Notes: generated from the letters alone by a model not told the origin. DNA of 64,000 nucleotides from Hermatobates lingyangjiaoensis (GCA_026182355.1 JAPFBL010000240.1:310001-374000); one strand, 5' to 3'. Counted from the first letter of the stretch, positions 43,829 through 53,515 are shown. A program made the numbers and translations.

Positions 43829-44069
43829 CACTTTTTCTTCTTCTCGGAATTTGGTCAGGGTTAATATTTGGAATCACCTTTTCACCAACGTTTCGTCTGA
43901 ATTTTAAGAGATCCTCAGGGCTATAAATCAAGGCTAGCTTCTAATACCGAGTTTCTAATAGCCTTGATTTATAGCCCTGAGGATGTCTTAAAATTCAGAC
44001 GAAACGTTGGTAAAAAGGTGATTCCAAATATTAACCTTGACCAAATTCCGAGAAGAAGAAAAAGTGTTT
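43829..44069. repeat. Foldback repeat family D, near-perfect
   Basis: Left arm ACTTTTTCTTCTTCTCGGAA...CACCAACGTTTCGTCTG; right arm CAGACGAAACGTTGGTAAAA...TTCCGAGAAGAAGAAAAAGT. The plus core is GCCCTGAGGATGTCTTAAAA then TTCAGACGAAACGTTGG (GTCT pairs with AGAC). The arms are about 95 bp with very few mismatches. Confidence 0.94.
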
Positions 44070-44399
44070 ATTAGTAATTGTGATCAAGAAAACAATACCT
44101 TATTATAAAAAAAATTTTATACATTTTTTGACACTTCGATGGTAATTTCACGAAATTTATCTGACAATGTATTAATTAATTCTGGAATTATTTTCGGTTT
44201 AAGAATGTCAACTTTATCTTTAGGTGCAAGCTACAAAAAAATGTGAACAATTAATTCATAAGATAGTACAACTAAATTGTTTTAAATCTGTGTTAATTTT
44301 TTAATCTCATGGTTTTATGAAATATCTGATAAAATAAATATTCAGCAAATTAATTCAAGAAAATATTAACAAAATGAACACCAAATAGAACAAAAAAAT
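44070..44399. other. AT-rich unassigned DNA
   Basis: Nothing recognised. Confidence 0.5.
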
Positions 44400-44500
44400 T
44401 GTTATAATCGATATTTCGAACCACAGTTCGTCCTCAGGAGAAGATTCGAAAAGAAGGTGAAGAGGTGAGAAGTTTGCAGGTGAACGCTTCTCTGTATAGA
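44400..44500 (-). repeat. Hairpin repeat, GAAATATCG type, single arm
   Basis: In minus sense the core is TCTCCTGAGGACGAACTGTGG then TTCGAAATATCGATTATAAC, with CGAAC pairing GTTCG (44402-44440). The remainder leads into a GAGA-rich region. Confidence 0.75.
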
Positions 44501-45384
44501 GAGAGAGATAGGAAGAGAAGGAGAAGGGGAGGATGAGATAGCTAAAGAGAGGTATATAGATAGGGTGAATAAGGAAAGAGTGAAACAGAGTGAGAGGAAG
44601 AGATGTAAAGTTCTAAGTGAGGTGAAAAAGTTATAAGTCAGGGAGGGTTGAAGTCATTAATGAATACATTATGAAGGGAGAATTAACTGAGAAGACACAC
44701 AATATCCGGGCTTGCTAATCTTTCTCGCAGAGTTGAACAGAATGGGAACAATCATATAGGAGTTGTTATATAATAGGCCACCCTCTGAATTGAGCCCTTG
44801 CAAAGGGAGGGATGGAGAAGGGAGGGGTGGGGGGAAGGACGAGAAGCTTATCAGAAAATGGGTAAAATGGGCCATTTTCCTTGGAAGCCCTTGTGGGTCC
44901 CGCTGTAGAAGGACAGGCCAGGAAATTGGAATAAGAAACTCAGCGGCGTAAATGAAAGATAGCCCTCCGGGGTAATTTCCACCAACCCAACCTCCAAACA
45001 CCACCTCCCCCCCCCCCGCCCAACCCTCCCACCAACCAAACAACTCGACGACCATAAAACCCATTTTAGGGAAAACACCCTCTAAACCGACAATAACGTT
45101 TATACAACATAATTTGCATTCATTCCGCAATACCACTCAAACCAATAACCACTTGCCACTTATCTCTCTATGAGAAATGATTCTAAATCGTATGTTATAA
45201 CTTTTGTATCCTATTACCTACAGTTTTAAATAACCTCAACTCTTACTGACCGCTGGTTTTTTCATGTTAATATGTGTATTGCAAATCACCTTTTTCATTA
45301 ATGTTTACGACATTAACACGTATTCTAAAACTGAAAAAATGTATAATTGAACGAGACAATGTGAATTTCCATATATATATATAT
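44501..45384. other. Purine-rich tract and GC-balanced region, unassigned
   Basis: 44500-44640 is A/G-rich. 44680-45130 is compositionally balanced, with G-rich (44818-44836) and C-rich (45005-45017) runs. A 155-codon minus-strand frame (44669-45136) is Gly/Trp/Pro-skewed, overlaps shorter frames on both strands and has no recognised domain. It could be regulatory DNA or chance. I do not call a gene. Confidence 0.35.
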
Positions 45385-45545
45385 ATAGGTTTCAGAGTAA
45401 AGTATAGAGACACAGTAAATAGTAACACACATTTACAATCTCTAATGTTAGGTTTTCGTCATCAGAAGAGAAGAGATAGGGACGCTAAGCGCACTTACCT
45501 AGCAAACAAATGTTTGTTGACCTTTGTGGATCGTTTTGTTGATAA
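45385..45545 (-). repeat. Family B hairpin arm next to (TA)n
   Basis: GGTTTCAGAGTAAAGTATAG, TTTACAATCTCTAATGTTAGG, TTTTCGTCATCAGAAGAG and ACGCTAAGCGCACTTACC follow family B order. TA repeats flank it at 45372-45386 and 45545-45558. Confidence 0.75.
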
Positions 45546-45588
45546 TATATATATATAGAAAATTGTCACAATAACACGTGATATAAAT

Positions 45589-45951
45589 ATTCAGGTAACT
45601 CACCACAAATTAAAGAAGATAGTCGCTCTAAGGCCTTTCGCTCTCACGTCGTCAGAGAGCAAGTGAATACAAGTTGTAAGCAGGTTATGAATTTTGATTT
45701 AAAGAAGGAGTGAGATTGGCATCATTGACAGTATTTTTCCCTATAACTGTTGAAATATCAAATTATCAAACAAATCAAGACTATTTCAACAGTTATAGGG
45801 AAAAATACTGTCAATGATGCCAATCTTACTCCTTCTTTAAATCAAAATTCATAACCTGCTTACAACTTGTATTCACTTGCTCTCTGACGACGTGAAAGCG
45901 AAAGGCCTTAGAGCGACTATCTTCTTTAATTTGTGGTGAGTTACCTGAATA
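45589..45951. repeat. Foldback repeat family C, about 168-bp arms
   Basis: The longest hairpin in the window. Arms 45589-45757 and 45783-45951 differ at only a few positions, around a spacer of about 25 nt. The outer ends are TATTCAGGTAACTCACC and GGTGAGTTACCTGAATA. The plus core is CTCTGACGACGTGAAAGCG then AAAGGCCTTAGAGCG. (TA)n lies on both sides. Confidence 0.95.
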
Positions 45952-45965
45952 TATATATATATAAC

Positions 45966-46035
45966 ATTTGGAAACAGTTCTTTGTTTAAACATATTTCAT
46001 TGAATCATGTACTGTATATTGCAAAAGTAATTTGT
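45966..46035. other. AT-rich spacer
   Basis: Short AT-rich stretch between the TA array and the next foldback. Confidence 0.5.
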
Positions 46036-46716
46036 TTCATTAGTTTTTCTAGGTCTTTAAAAAATGTCTACTTTCCTTCAACGTTGAAGAATGAATACTT
46101 GTTAGGGTGAACCAGACATGTTCATCTTGCATCCAATCATATTCCGTGTAAGTACAAAAATGAAGTAAACATATTAATACTTGCCCCGAAGATGACTGGA
46201 GGTCAGTCGAAACATGTCGGATACACCAGTGGTTTCCAAACTTGATGTTACTACGCCTCCCTTAAAAATATTTAATCATTTGGTGCCCCCCTCCCCGCGG
46301 AAGATTTCATAAAATAAAAACACAAACATTTTTGCTCTTATAAAATTTATTTATTTAAACTAATGGAAAAAGATATTTATAATTGTTTCCAATGAGATGG
46401 ATGTGCTTGTCTAATAGCATAAAGTTTATCAAATCTTGGTGTTTGTGACGATATAGCTACTCGTAGCTCTTTTTCTACAACTAAACAAGCTCGATATTTG
46501 GATTTCATTGCAGCCAAGTCAGAAAATCATTTTTTAAATAGAAAACTTTAGTATTAATTTCGAAAATTCTTCACTGTGACTTTTTTCGCGGCTCCCTTTA
46601 GACTAGTCCGCGCCTCCCAGTTTGGAAAACGCTGGGATACACCCTAACAGATATTCTTCAACGTTTCGGTGAAGAAAAGAAGAAATTATTAGAAACCTAC
46701 AAAAACTAATTAAGAA
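46036..46716. repeat. Foldback repeat family J, interrupted by a hAT-like element
   Basis: The left arm TTAGTTTTTCTAGGTC...AACGTTGAAGAATGAATAC...GTTAGGGTG is mirrored by CACCCTAACAGATATTCTTC and ACCTACAAAAACTAA. The core CCCCGAAGATGACTGGAGG then TCAGTCGAAACATGTCGG (GACTG pairs CAGTC) is at 46182-46220. Without the nested insertion at 46227-46634 the foldback would be about 265 bp. Confidence 0.85.
46227..46634. mobile_element. hAT-superfamily non-autonomous element (MITE)
   Basis: Ends CAGTGGTTTCCAAACTTG and, inverted, CAGCGTTTTCCAAACTGG form imperfect TIRs of about 16 bp of the CAGTGGTTC.CAAACT type seen in hAT elements. The 8-bp direct repeats GGATACAC at 46219-46226 and 46635-46642 are the expected hAT target duplication. 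At 408 bp there is no transposase frame. Near both ends, GCGCCTCCC/GGTGCCCCC-type sequence is typical of such elements. Confidence 0.93.
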
Positions 46717-46719
46717 AAT

Positions 46720-47029
46720 GATTTAAACAAAATACGGTGAATTATTAAATGAAATATATATAAAGAGTTTATTATGGTTTAATAGTATCTTCTAAACTAA
46801 TTATAAAATATTGAGGACCTGATTAAAGAGAGAAACCAACACGTTATACTTTTGATAAATGCAATTCCGATATCAATCTTGATTTCAGCTTTAAGAAGTT
46901 CATGAAGTAAATTGTTAAATGGTACTCAATTATTATGTTTTAAATAAAGAATAAAAGAACTGAACTACTTTAGAGAAAATAATTTGTTTTGTAAGCACGG
47001 GGTGTGTCTTTAATAACCTTTCTTGTCAA
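46720..47029. other. AT-rich unassigned DNA
   Basis: Nothing recognised. Confidence 0.5.
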
Positions 47030-47990
47030 GATCATAAATCAGCGATTACAAGAACTATAATATTCTCCTATGTATCAGCTACCTACATAATTACATCAGT
47101 AACTCTTCCCCGCATTATGTTCTCTAATATACTTTGTAATTATAGAGCTAACAATTAGTGACTTCTTAATATCATGAACAATAATCAGTGATTATGAGAA
47201 CAGTAATCTTCTCTCATTATAATAATACTTCATAGTATTAAAATCAGCAGTTAGTGACTTCTTAATATCATGAACAATAATCAGTGATTATGAGAACAGT
47301 AATCTTCTCTCATTATAATAATACTTCATAGTATTAAAATCAGCAATTAGTGACTTCTTAATATCATGAACAATAATCAGTGATTATGAGAACAGTAATC
47401 TTCTCTCATTATAATAATACTTGATAGTATTAGAATCAGCAATTAGTGACTTCTTAATATCATGAACAATAATCAGTGATTATGAGAACAGTAATCTTCT
47501 CTCATTATAATAATACTTGATAGTATTAGAATCAGCAATTAGTGACTTCTTAATATCATGAACAATAATCAGTGATTATGAGAACAGTAATCTTCTCTCA
47601 TTATAATAATACTTGATAGTATTAGAATCAGCAATTAGTGACTTCTTAATATCATGAACAATAATCAGTGATTATGAGAACAGTAATCTTCTCTCATTAT
47701 AATAATACTTGATAGTATTAGAATCAGCAATTAGTGACTTCTTAATATCATGAACAATAATCAGTGATTATGAGAACAGTAATCTTCTCTCATTATAATA
47801 ATACTTGATAGTATTAGAATCAGCAATTAGTAACTTCTTAATTTTAATGAAAAATAACCAGTGATTAAAAGAACAATAATCTTCTCCAATTTTACAGCTG
47901 TCTACATAAATACAACTGCAATTCGTCCCCACATTATTTTCTCTCACATAATTCACACTATTGGAGATAAAAATTAGTGAATTTTCCGAA
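47030..47990. repeat. 96-bp tandem array with longer diverged end units
   Basis: GACTTCTTAATATCATGAAC recurs at 47160, 47256, 47352, 47448, 47544, 47640 and 47736, an exact 96-bp period, with a diverged unit at 47832. Both flanks (47037-47155 and about 47858-47975) contain an extra block of around 55 bp (ACCTACATAAT...CCCCGCATTATGTTCTCT / TCTACATAAAT...CCCCACATTATTTTCTCT) that the inner units lack. The inner unit therefore looks like an amplified deletion derivative of a longer ancestral unit of about 150 bp. Confidence 0.95.
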
Positions 47991-48609
47991 CGGACAACAA
48001 TAATAAGTTATTGTTTTTTTCATTGAATTTCCGTCATTTTCATAAGTAACACAGTTGATATTACTGTAGTTTACATGTTAAATAAACTGTTTAAAAAAAA
48101 TATCAACATAAATTTAACTGTAATATTTACTAAAAATGGCTTAAATATTTTATTAAGATTCACCAACAAATATCATAAATATAATATACATAAATAATAA
48201 ATACCAATAAATATTTGAAATCATATTGATACTATAAACAATGTTTTAACCAATATATATTTTTATATTTTTAAAGAACGTGTAAAAAAGTTAAAAGAAC
48301 ATTGAAAATAAGAGAGTTCATTGAAAAGATGGAAGCAATATTAGACGTAACACAGGTGTTTATTGTAATATAAGTGAAACAATAATATTCGTGTTTTAAT
48401 GTTATTAACACGAATTAAGTTGCAGTTAAGTCCAACAGTTAAGTTTGAGGGAAATTCAGTTAAGAAATTAAATGTTCATCTGATATTTGTAGTGGTAAAT
48501 CAAAGGGCTTTTCAATAGCTTACTGTATATATTTACTACAGTCATGAAGAATAATAGAATCACACATATACTATACTTTTATGCAATAAACACTATTCGT
48601 ATATGGAAT
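47991..48609. other. AT-rich unassigned DNA
   Basis: Nothing recognised. Confidence 0.5.
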
Positions 48610-49075
48610 GTTCATCTTGACGAGATAGGCACCTTCTTATCCACTAATCCAGTCTGATATGACCTACAGAAGAACACAATGTGTTCGAAAAGCGCCGTTT
48701 AAATAAACACACACACACACACTTCTGTAACTATAGTTCGTTAATAATACTCAGAAGATGGTATGTATAGGCCGAAACATACCATAAATATCAATGTGTT
48801 CGAAAAGCGTTGTTTGTATAAAACACACACACTCACACACTTCTGTAACTATAGTGCGTTAAAAATACTCAACATTTGACGAGACTACTATTAATATCAA
48901 TATCTTCAAAAAGCGTTGTTTGTATAAAACGCATATACACACACGTCTGTAACTATAGTTTGATAATAATAATCAGAAGATGGTATTTATAAGCTGAAAC
49001 ATACCATCAATATCAATTTGTTCGAAAAGCACTGTTTATTTAAAATATTTCTATGCAAGTCTTTTTATTATTCTT
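48610..49075 (+). repeat. Tandem array of hairpin-containing units (about 104-118 bp)
   Basis: CTGTAACTATAGT recurs near 48724, 48842 and 48946. Each unit has GTTCGAAAAGCG.TGTTT, a (CA)n stretch, CTGTAACTATAG, then AATACTCAGAAGATGGTATG and CCGAAACATACCAT. The latter pairs GGTATG with CATACC around a GAAAC-like core. A single related copy is at 51360-51445. Confidence 0.85.
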
Positions 49076-49394
49076 CCGAACATGGTTTCGCTGAAGTATA
49101 TTTTCTTCTAACATGTAAAATATGATATAAATGTTGTTTATTTAGAAATGATTGATGTTTAAAATGGAAAATCGTGGATAAGGGAGAAGTTTTGGGAGAA
49201 GTCGTGGGAGGGGAGAAGGCGTCAATTTCCTGAAGTCAGTCTTGAGTTAAGTGGCTTTGAGCACAGCCGAGGCGCTTCGTCATCACAAATTACTATTCCT
49301 TTCAAATTACTTCTCGCCCCCCCCCCCCGCTCCCTTCTTCCTCCACTTCGCTCAGCTGATGATTTCTCTTTAATTGACAGTATTTGCTTTTCAT
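49076..49394. other. Unassigned, GC-balanced island 49185-49380
   Basis: Contains GGGAGAAGTCGTGGGAGGGG, GTGGCTTTGAGCACAGCCG and a C13 run (49316-49328) followed by CTTCGCTCAGCTGATG. Non-repetitive; a conserved-element candidate directly abutting the 140-bp array. Confidence 0.35.
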
Positions 49395-50985
49395 TTTATG
49401 CAGAGTCAGCATTGGTTAGCTTCCTTGGAGTTGCTAACAAAGATACAAGACAATCTTGGGAATAATCCAGATTTTGAAAGTGGAAGATCGAATAATTTGA
49501 TTGAAGAATGCATTAAACTTGCAGTTAGTAAGTACTTTCCAAGTAAGTTACTTGGATTTTACTTTCTTAGAGTCACCAAGAAAGGTACAAGATTAATTTG
49601 GGAATAATCTAGATTTTAATAGTAGAAGACTGAATAATTGAATTGAAGAATACATAAACGTTGTAGTTAGTAAGTACTTTCCAAGAAGCTACTTGGATTA
49701 CTTTCTTGAAGTTAGTAAAGAAGGTACTGGATAGTCTTGGGAATAATCTAGATTTTGAAAGTAGAAGATTGAATAATTCAATTGAAGAATGCATTAAACT
49801 TTGAGTTGTAAAGTACTTTCTAAGTAAGTTCCTTGGAGTACTTTCTTAGAGTTACTAAGAAAGATACAAGATTAGTATGGGAATAATCTAGATTTTGAAA
49901 ATGGAAGATCGAATAATTGAATTGAAGAATACATAAACCTTGTAGTTAGTAACTACTTTCCAAGTAAGTTACTTGAAGTACTTTCTTAGAGTTACTAAGA
50001 AAGGTACAAGGCTAGTACGGGAATAATCTAGATTTTGAAAGTGGAATATCGAATAATTTAATTGAAGAATGCATTAAACTTGGAGTTATAAAGTACTTTC
50101 TAAGTAAGTTACTTTAGTACTTTCTTAGAGTAACTAAGAAAGATACAAGATTAGTATGGGAATAATCTAGATTTTGAAAATGGAAGATCAAATAATTGAA
50201 TTGAAGAATACATAAACCTTGTAGTTAGTAACTACTTTCCAAGTAAGTTACTTGGAGTACTTTCTTAGAGTTACTAAGAAAGGTACAAGGCTAGTACGGG
50301 AATAATCTAGATTTTGAAAGTGGAATATCGAATAATTTAATTGAAGAATGCATTAAACTTGGAGTTATAAAGTACTTTCTAAGTAAGTTACTTTAGTACT
50401 TTCTTAGAGTAACTAAGAAAGATACAAGATTAGTATGGGAATAATCTAGATTTTGAAAATGGAAGATCGAATAATTGAATTGAAGAATACATAAACCTTG
50501 TAGTTAGTAACTACTTTCCAAGTAAGTTACTTGGAGTACTTTCTTAGAGTTACTAAGAAAGGTACAAGGCTAGTACGGGAATATTCTAGATTTTGAAAGT
50601 GGAATATCGAATAATTTAATTGAAGAATGCATTAAACTTGGAGTTATAAAGTACTTTCCAAGTAAGTTACATGGATTACTTTCTTAGAGTTACCAAGAAA
50701 GGTATAACATTAGTTTGGGAATAATCTAGATTTTGAAAGTGGTATATTGGTACCGATGCGTGACGTAGTATCGTGTGAGCCCGCCTCCGCGAGGTCCACC
50801 TCGGACGCTCCAAGGTTCTGTTCAATCCCTGGAGTGACTAAAGGACAGTAAGTTAAGCATCGGCCTGGTTTAATTTCGTGTCATGGTTAAGAAGCCCTAG
50901 ATAAACTAAAATCAAAACAAATTTTATAAGTGGAAGAGTAGGTAATTGAATTGAAGATTGCATAAAACTTTCCATACTCTGTAAC
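49395..50985. repeat. 140-bp tandem array with 279-bp higher-order period
   Basis: The block AATCTAGATTTTGAAAGTGG recurs with spacings of 139-142 bp at 49470, 49612, 49751, 49891, 50031, 50170, 50310, 50449, 50589 and 50729. From 49891, alternating units (ATTAGTATGGG versus GCTAGTACGGG variants) give a dimeric period of about 279 bp, so recent expansion was by dimers. A partial unit (TGGAAGAGTAGGTAATTG) at 50928-50980 continues after an inserted SINE-like element. Confidence 0.95.
50748..50922 (+). mobile_element. Second SINE type, inserted in the 140-bp array
   Basis: GGTACCGATGCGTGACGTAG and TCGTGTGAGCCCGCCTCCG resemble an A-box head, and TTCTGTTCAATCCCTGGAG a B box. The body ends GTTTAATTTCGTGTCATGG and AGAAGCCCTAGATAAACT. 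GC-rich against its AT-rich host array, it separates the last full unit from a partial one. tRNA-derived SINE is my best reading, but the family is not recognised. Confidence 0.6.
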
Positions 50986-51354
50986 AGTTTGTACGTGAAT
51001 ATCTTCTACCCTATTAACCTTGAACAAATTTAAAACTAGTGATTCTGTAATAAGGAAATCAACCGTAATATATAAATCTTAAAAATCTCTTGGATATGTT
51101 AATACGAATATAGAAATTGCAAAGCAGTGCGGTCAATAAAAACATTACCTATTTTGTCCCTTGATGACGATAGTGTTGAAACAATGACTGAATGTAATTC
51201 ATCGTTTTCTTTTATTTTTTTGTGTTTCTACGAGAATCGAAACACCCAAGACTAATAAAACAAAGGTTTGGGTGTAAGGTCTTATTAAATTAACATTGAA
51301 AATTATAAAAGTGATCTATGTATGCAAATCGTATATAACAAGTAAGAATAGTTA
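50986..51354. other. AT-rich DNA with an eroded hairpin motif
   Basis: CCCTTGATGACGATAGTGTTG then AAACAATGACTG at 51159-51190 resembles the hairpin core. The rest is unassigned. Confidence 0.5.
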
Positions 51355-51445
51355 AAACAGACAGGCACATGCATAGCCCTGTAACTATAGTTTATTAATA
51401 ATAGTCAGAAGATGGTCTGTAAAGGCCGAAACATACGATTAATAT
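51355..51445 (+). repeat. Isolated unit of the 48.6-kb hairpin array
   Basis: CCTGTAACTATAGTTTATTAA, ATAGTCAGAAGATGGTCTG and AGGCCGAAACATACG reproduce the 48610-49075 unit 2.5 kb away, so the unit moves as a dispersed repeat. Confidence 0.8.
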
Positions 51446-51546
51446 AAATAAAAGGGTAATTATTTGTTGTATTAATATAAAGATTTTCTTTTGTAAAATA
51501 AAAATAACTATTTTCAGTAACATATTTACATTACCTCCGGTAAATA

Positions 51547-51607
51547 GAATTTGAGTTTATAAGTGTGTCTCTTTCTCTGTCTGTTGCTTTTCTTCGTTTT
51601 TGCGCTG

Positions 51608-51664
<57 letters not shown>

Positions 51665-51765
51665 AAACAGTAATGAATTGTCGACCGTGGGACAGATATG
51701 TAACATAAAAAGGATAAATCCGGAAACTAATAACAAGATTTCGCATAAACACGTGAAACAACAAT
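51547..51765. repeat. Composite hairpin-arm/(TA)n/family A segment, copy 1
   Basis: AGAATTTGAGTTTATAAGTG, CTGTTGCTTTTCTTCG, (TA)n at 51609-51662, then ACAGTAATGAATTGTCGACC, AGGATAAATCCGGAAACT and AAGATTTCGCATAAACACG. The same order occurs at 56066-56247 with a shorter TA run, showing duplication of a composite rather than independent insertions. Confidence 0.9.
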
Positions 51766-51856
51766 CAATGATCAAACTATAATATGAAATGGGAAAAAAA
51801 GACTAAGATCTTTCAACCACAACAATCGGAATTCGTCAGAGACAAGAACCGAACTT
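51734..51856 (-). repeat. Family A left arm, diverged
   Basis: AAGATTTCGCATAAACACG, TGATCAAACTATAATATG, AAGATCTTTCAACCACAAC and ATTCGTCAGAGACAAG follow family A. No right arm is present. Confidence 0.8.
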
Positions 51857-52036
51857 AAGTATATAAATATTAATAAAAGATCGATCGTGAAGTAGAATCA
51901 AAACAAAATTTATCAGGACCTGATAAATTTTATTTTGTAAGTATATATGTATATATACTTATTATCAAATTTTCAGAGTGCTTCAAAGGAAATAAGTTAA
52001 TAAGCAGATTGAACATATTAATAAGCATATTCCACG
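51857..52036. other. AT-rich DNA with a family I tail trace
   Basis: GATCGATCGTGAAGTAGAATC and AAAATTTATCAGGACCTGATA resemble the outer end of family I. Confidence 0.45.
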
Positions 52037-52385
52037 AGGAGGCCAGGTTAGCTCAGTGGTTAACGTATTGAGCTGGTAGGTCCAGAGTAGGCTCTTCCCT
52101 GAAATGGTAGGTCAGGGGTTCGCCTCTCTCGCCCTCGATTTATTCACATGGGAGCACTTCGTCCATTGAATTCATTGAATCAATCTGAGCACGTCGTCCC
52201 AGAGAGAGAACTTTAAACCGTGTGTCCCGAGCCTATACCATGTCAGGTAATATTTAAAGATCCCTACTCTAAATACACTTCAGTCAGGAAAAACTAAGGA
52301 CACTTTGTGTATTATATCACAAAGGGCTAAATGTTTGGTCTATGTGTATTCACATGTGCGACTGATATTGCAACTTAACCTAAGC
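52037..52385 (+). mobile_element. tRNA-derived SINE with internal head duplication
   Basis: Head GGCCAGGTTAGCTCAGTGG, then GCTGGTAGGTCCAGAGTAGG followed by a second AATGGTAGGTCAGGGGTTCG, so the B-box side is partly duplicated. Body TTTATTCACATGGGAGCAC, GAGCCTATACCATGTCAGG, ATTATATCACAAAGGGC, ending GCAACTTAACCTAAGC. Confidence 0.92.
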
Positions 52386-52544
52386 ATACTTGAGATAAGT
52401 ACATTGTGGAAGAAGGGCACTTTGGTTGCTATTCTGGGAATAAGTACAGTAAAATTTATTTAAACGATATGATAATTATATGGATGGTACAATAATAGAA
52501 TACTGAGTTAGTTTTACCATTCAAGATAAAAAAAAAATGACAGG
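52386..52544. other. AT-rich spacer
   Basis: Nothing recognised between SINE and LINE remnants. Confidence 0.5.
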
Positions 52545-52945
52545 CGATACAAAGACTTTTAGACAGATAATCAAAACACACTAACAGACAGACTCCACAT
52601 ATACAATACATTATTTAAGCCTTGTTGGGGTTATGGCATAGAACTTAATTTGAGGGTTCTGTCAAACCATCAAATATACGTCCTACAGAAGCTATTCAAT
52701 CAAAAATACTTAGAAAACTATCACATCTCTCATTTTACGTTCCAAATACTATATATGCAATGTTTGCATAGTGGTTCTCGACTAAGCAAAAGACCGCTAT
52801 AAACTATTCAACAGTAAACTCTCAACTGAGCCAAACCCACTTACCCAAAATTTTTCCTTGCTAGTAATCCCCACAAATCCCCAAAGACGGTTAAAACGGC
52901 AATGATCACGTGACCTACTATCGTATTAAAGGATGCATATAGTTA
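52545..52945 (+). pseudogene. Jockey-group LINE, RT C-terminal remnant
   Basis: Plus-strand translation includes LTDRLHIYNTLFKPCWGYGI, ELNLRVLSNHQIYVLQKLFN and KYLENYHISHF, then NPLTQNFSLL and RRLKRQ, a stop, RDLLSY. This is the ordered C-terminal signature of Jockey-clade LINE ORF2 (iYk.iikP.w.YGi.lwG...N...iQr.qnk.lR, then HPNPLA..L and RRLKRR.P.DL). Stops and frameshifts show it is dead. Confidence 0.88.
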
Positions 52946-53257
52946 CGGAGTGACACCCGATTCCCGCTATAAAATCAAACAGTTAAAGAACAAACTCTGA
53001 ACCGTAATTATTGATACATACATACATACAATTTTAATCCAAGTAATGAAAAATACAAAAAATACATAAAATGTTAATATTTGTATTTATATTTCTACTA
53101 AAAATAAAACATAGTATTGGTAAGAAAGTCCTTTATTTACAAGAGGTCTAAAAACTTTCACAGTTTGCTTCATGTTTACTAAGTGATAGAAGTTAAACAG
53201 GAGCTTATTTCGCATTTTTTTTTGCCAATTGACCTTCTAATTGTTCTTTTGTTGAAA
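52946..53257. other. AT-rich unassigned DNA
   Basis: Probable LINE 3' untranslated sequence at first, then AT-rich DNA. Confidence 0.4.
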
Positions 53258-53515
53258 TTATAAATACGTTTCAAACTTGTTTCTTGCCAAGATGGTTGCT
53301 CTCGATATTCTAACATGCAGTAAATTTGCGCTATCGATGCCAAGGCCTTGAAATAGGATCATGACTACCCACATAATAGGCCCGCTAATGCGACAACTGA
53401 TGAAATGACTGCAGTTTGTAGCAGGCATCTCCTTGGACCCGCACACCTGACAGATCTCAAAGGTGCTGGCTCTTCTCACTAGGACAATGTCTTAAGATCT
53501 TTATCTTCGACAGCG
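53258..53515 (-). pseudogene. Possible LINE zinc-knuckle (zf-RVT) fragment
   Basis: The minus-strand frame reads FEICQVCGSKEMPATNCSHF then ISCRISGPIMWVV. The Cys-X2-Cys...His-X3-4-Cys spacing and the following IxW resemble the zf-RVT domain after reverse transcriptases of some LINEs. GC is near 48%, unlike the flanks. The homology is weak and a host zinc-binding exon cannot be excluded. Confidence 0.35.

Noticed and set aside
44669..45136. 155-codon minus-strand frame as a gene
   Set aside because: Skewed Gly/Trp/Pro content from G- and C-runs, other frames open on both strands in the same place, no domain recognised.
47030..47990. CRISPR-like array
   Set aside because: Units are contiguous 96-bp repeats without unique spacers, in a eukaryotic context.
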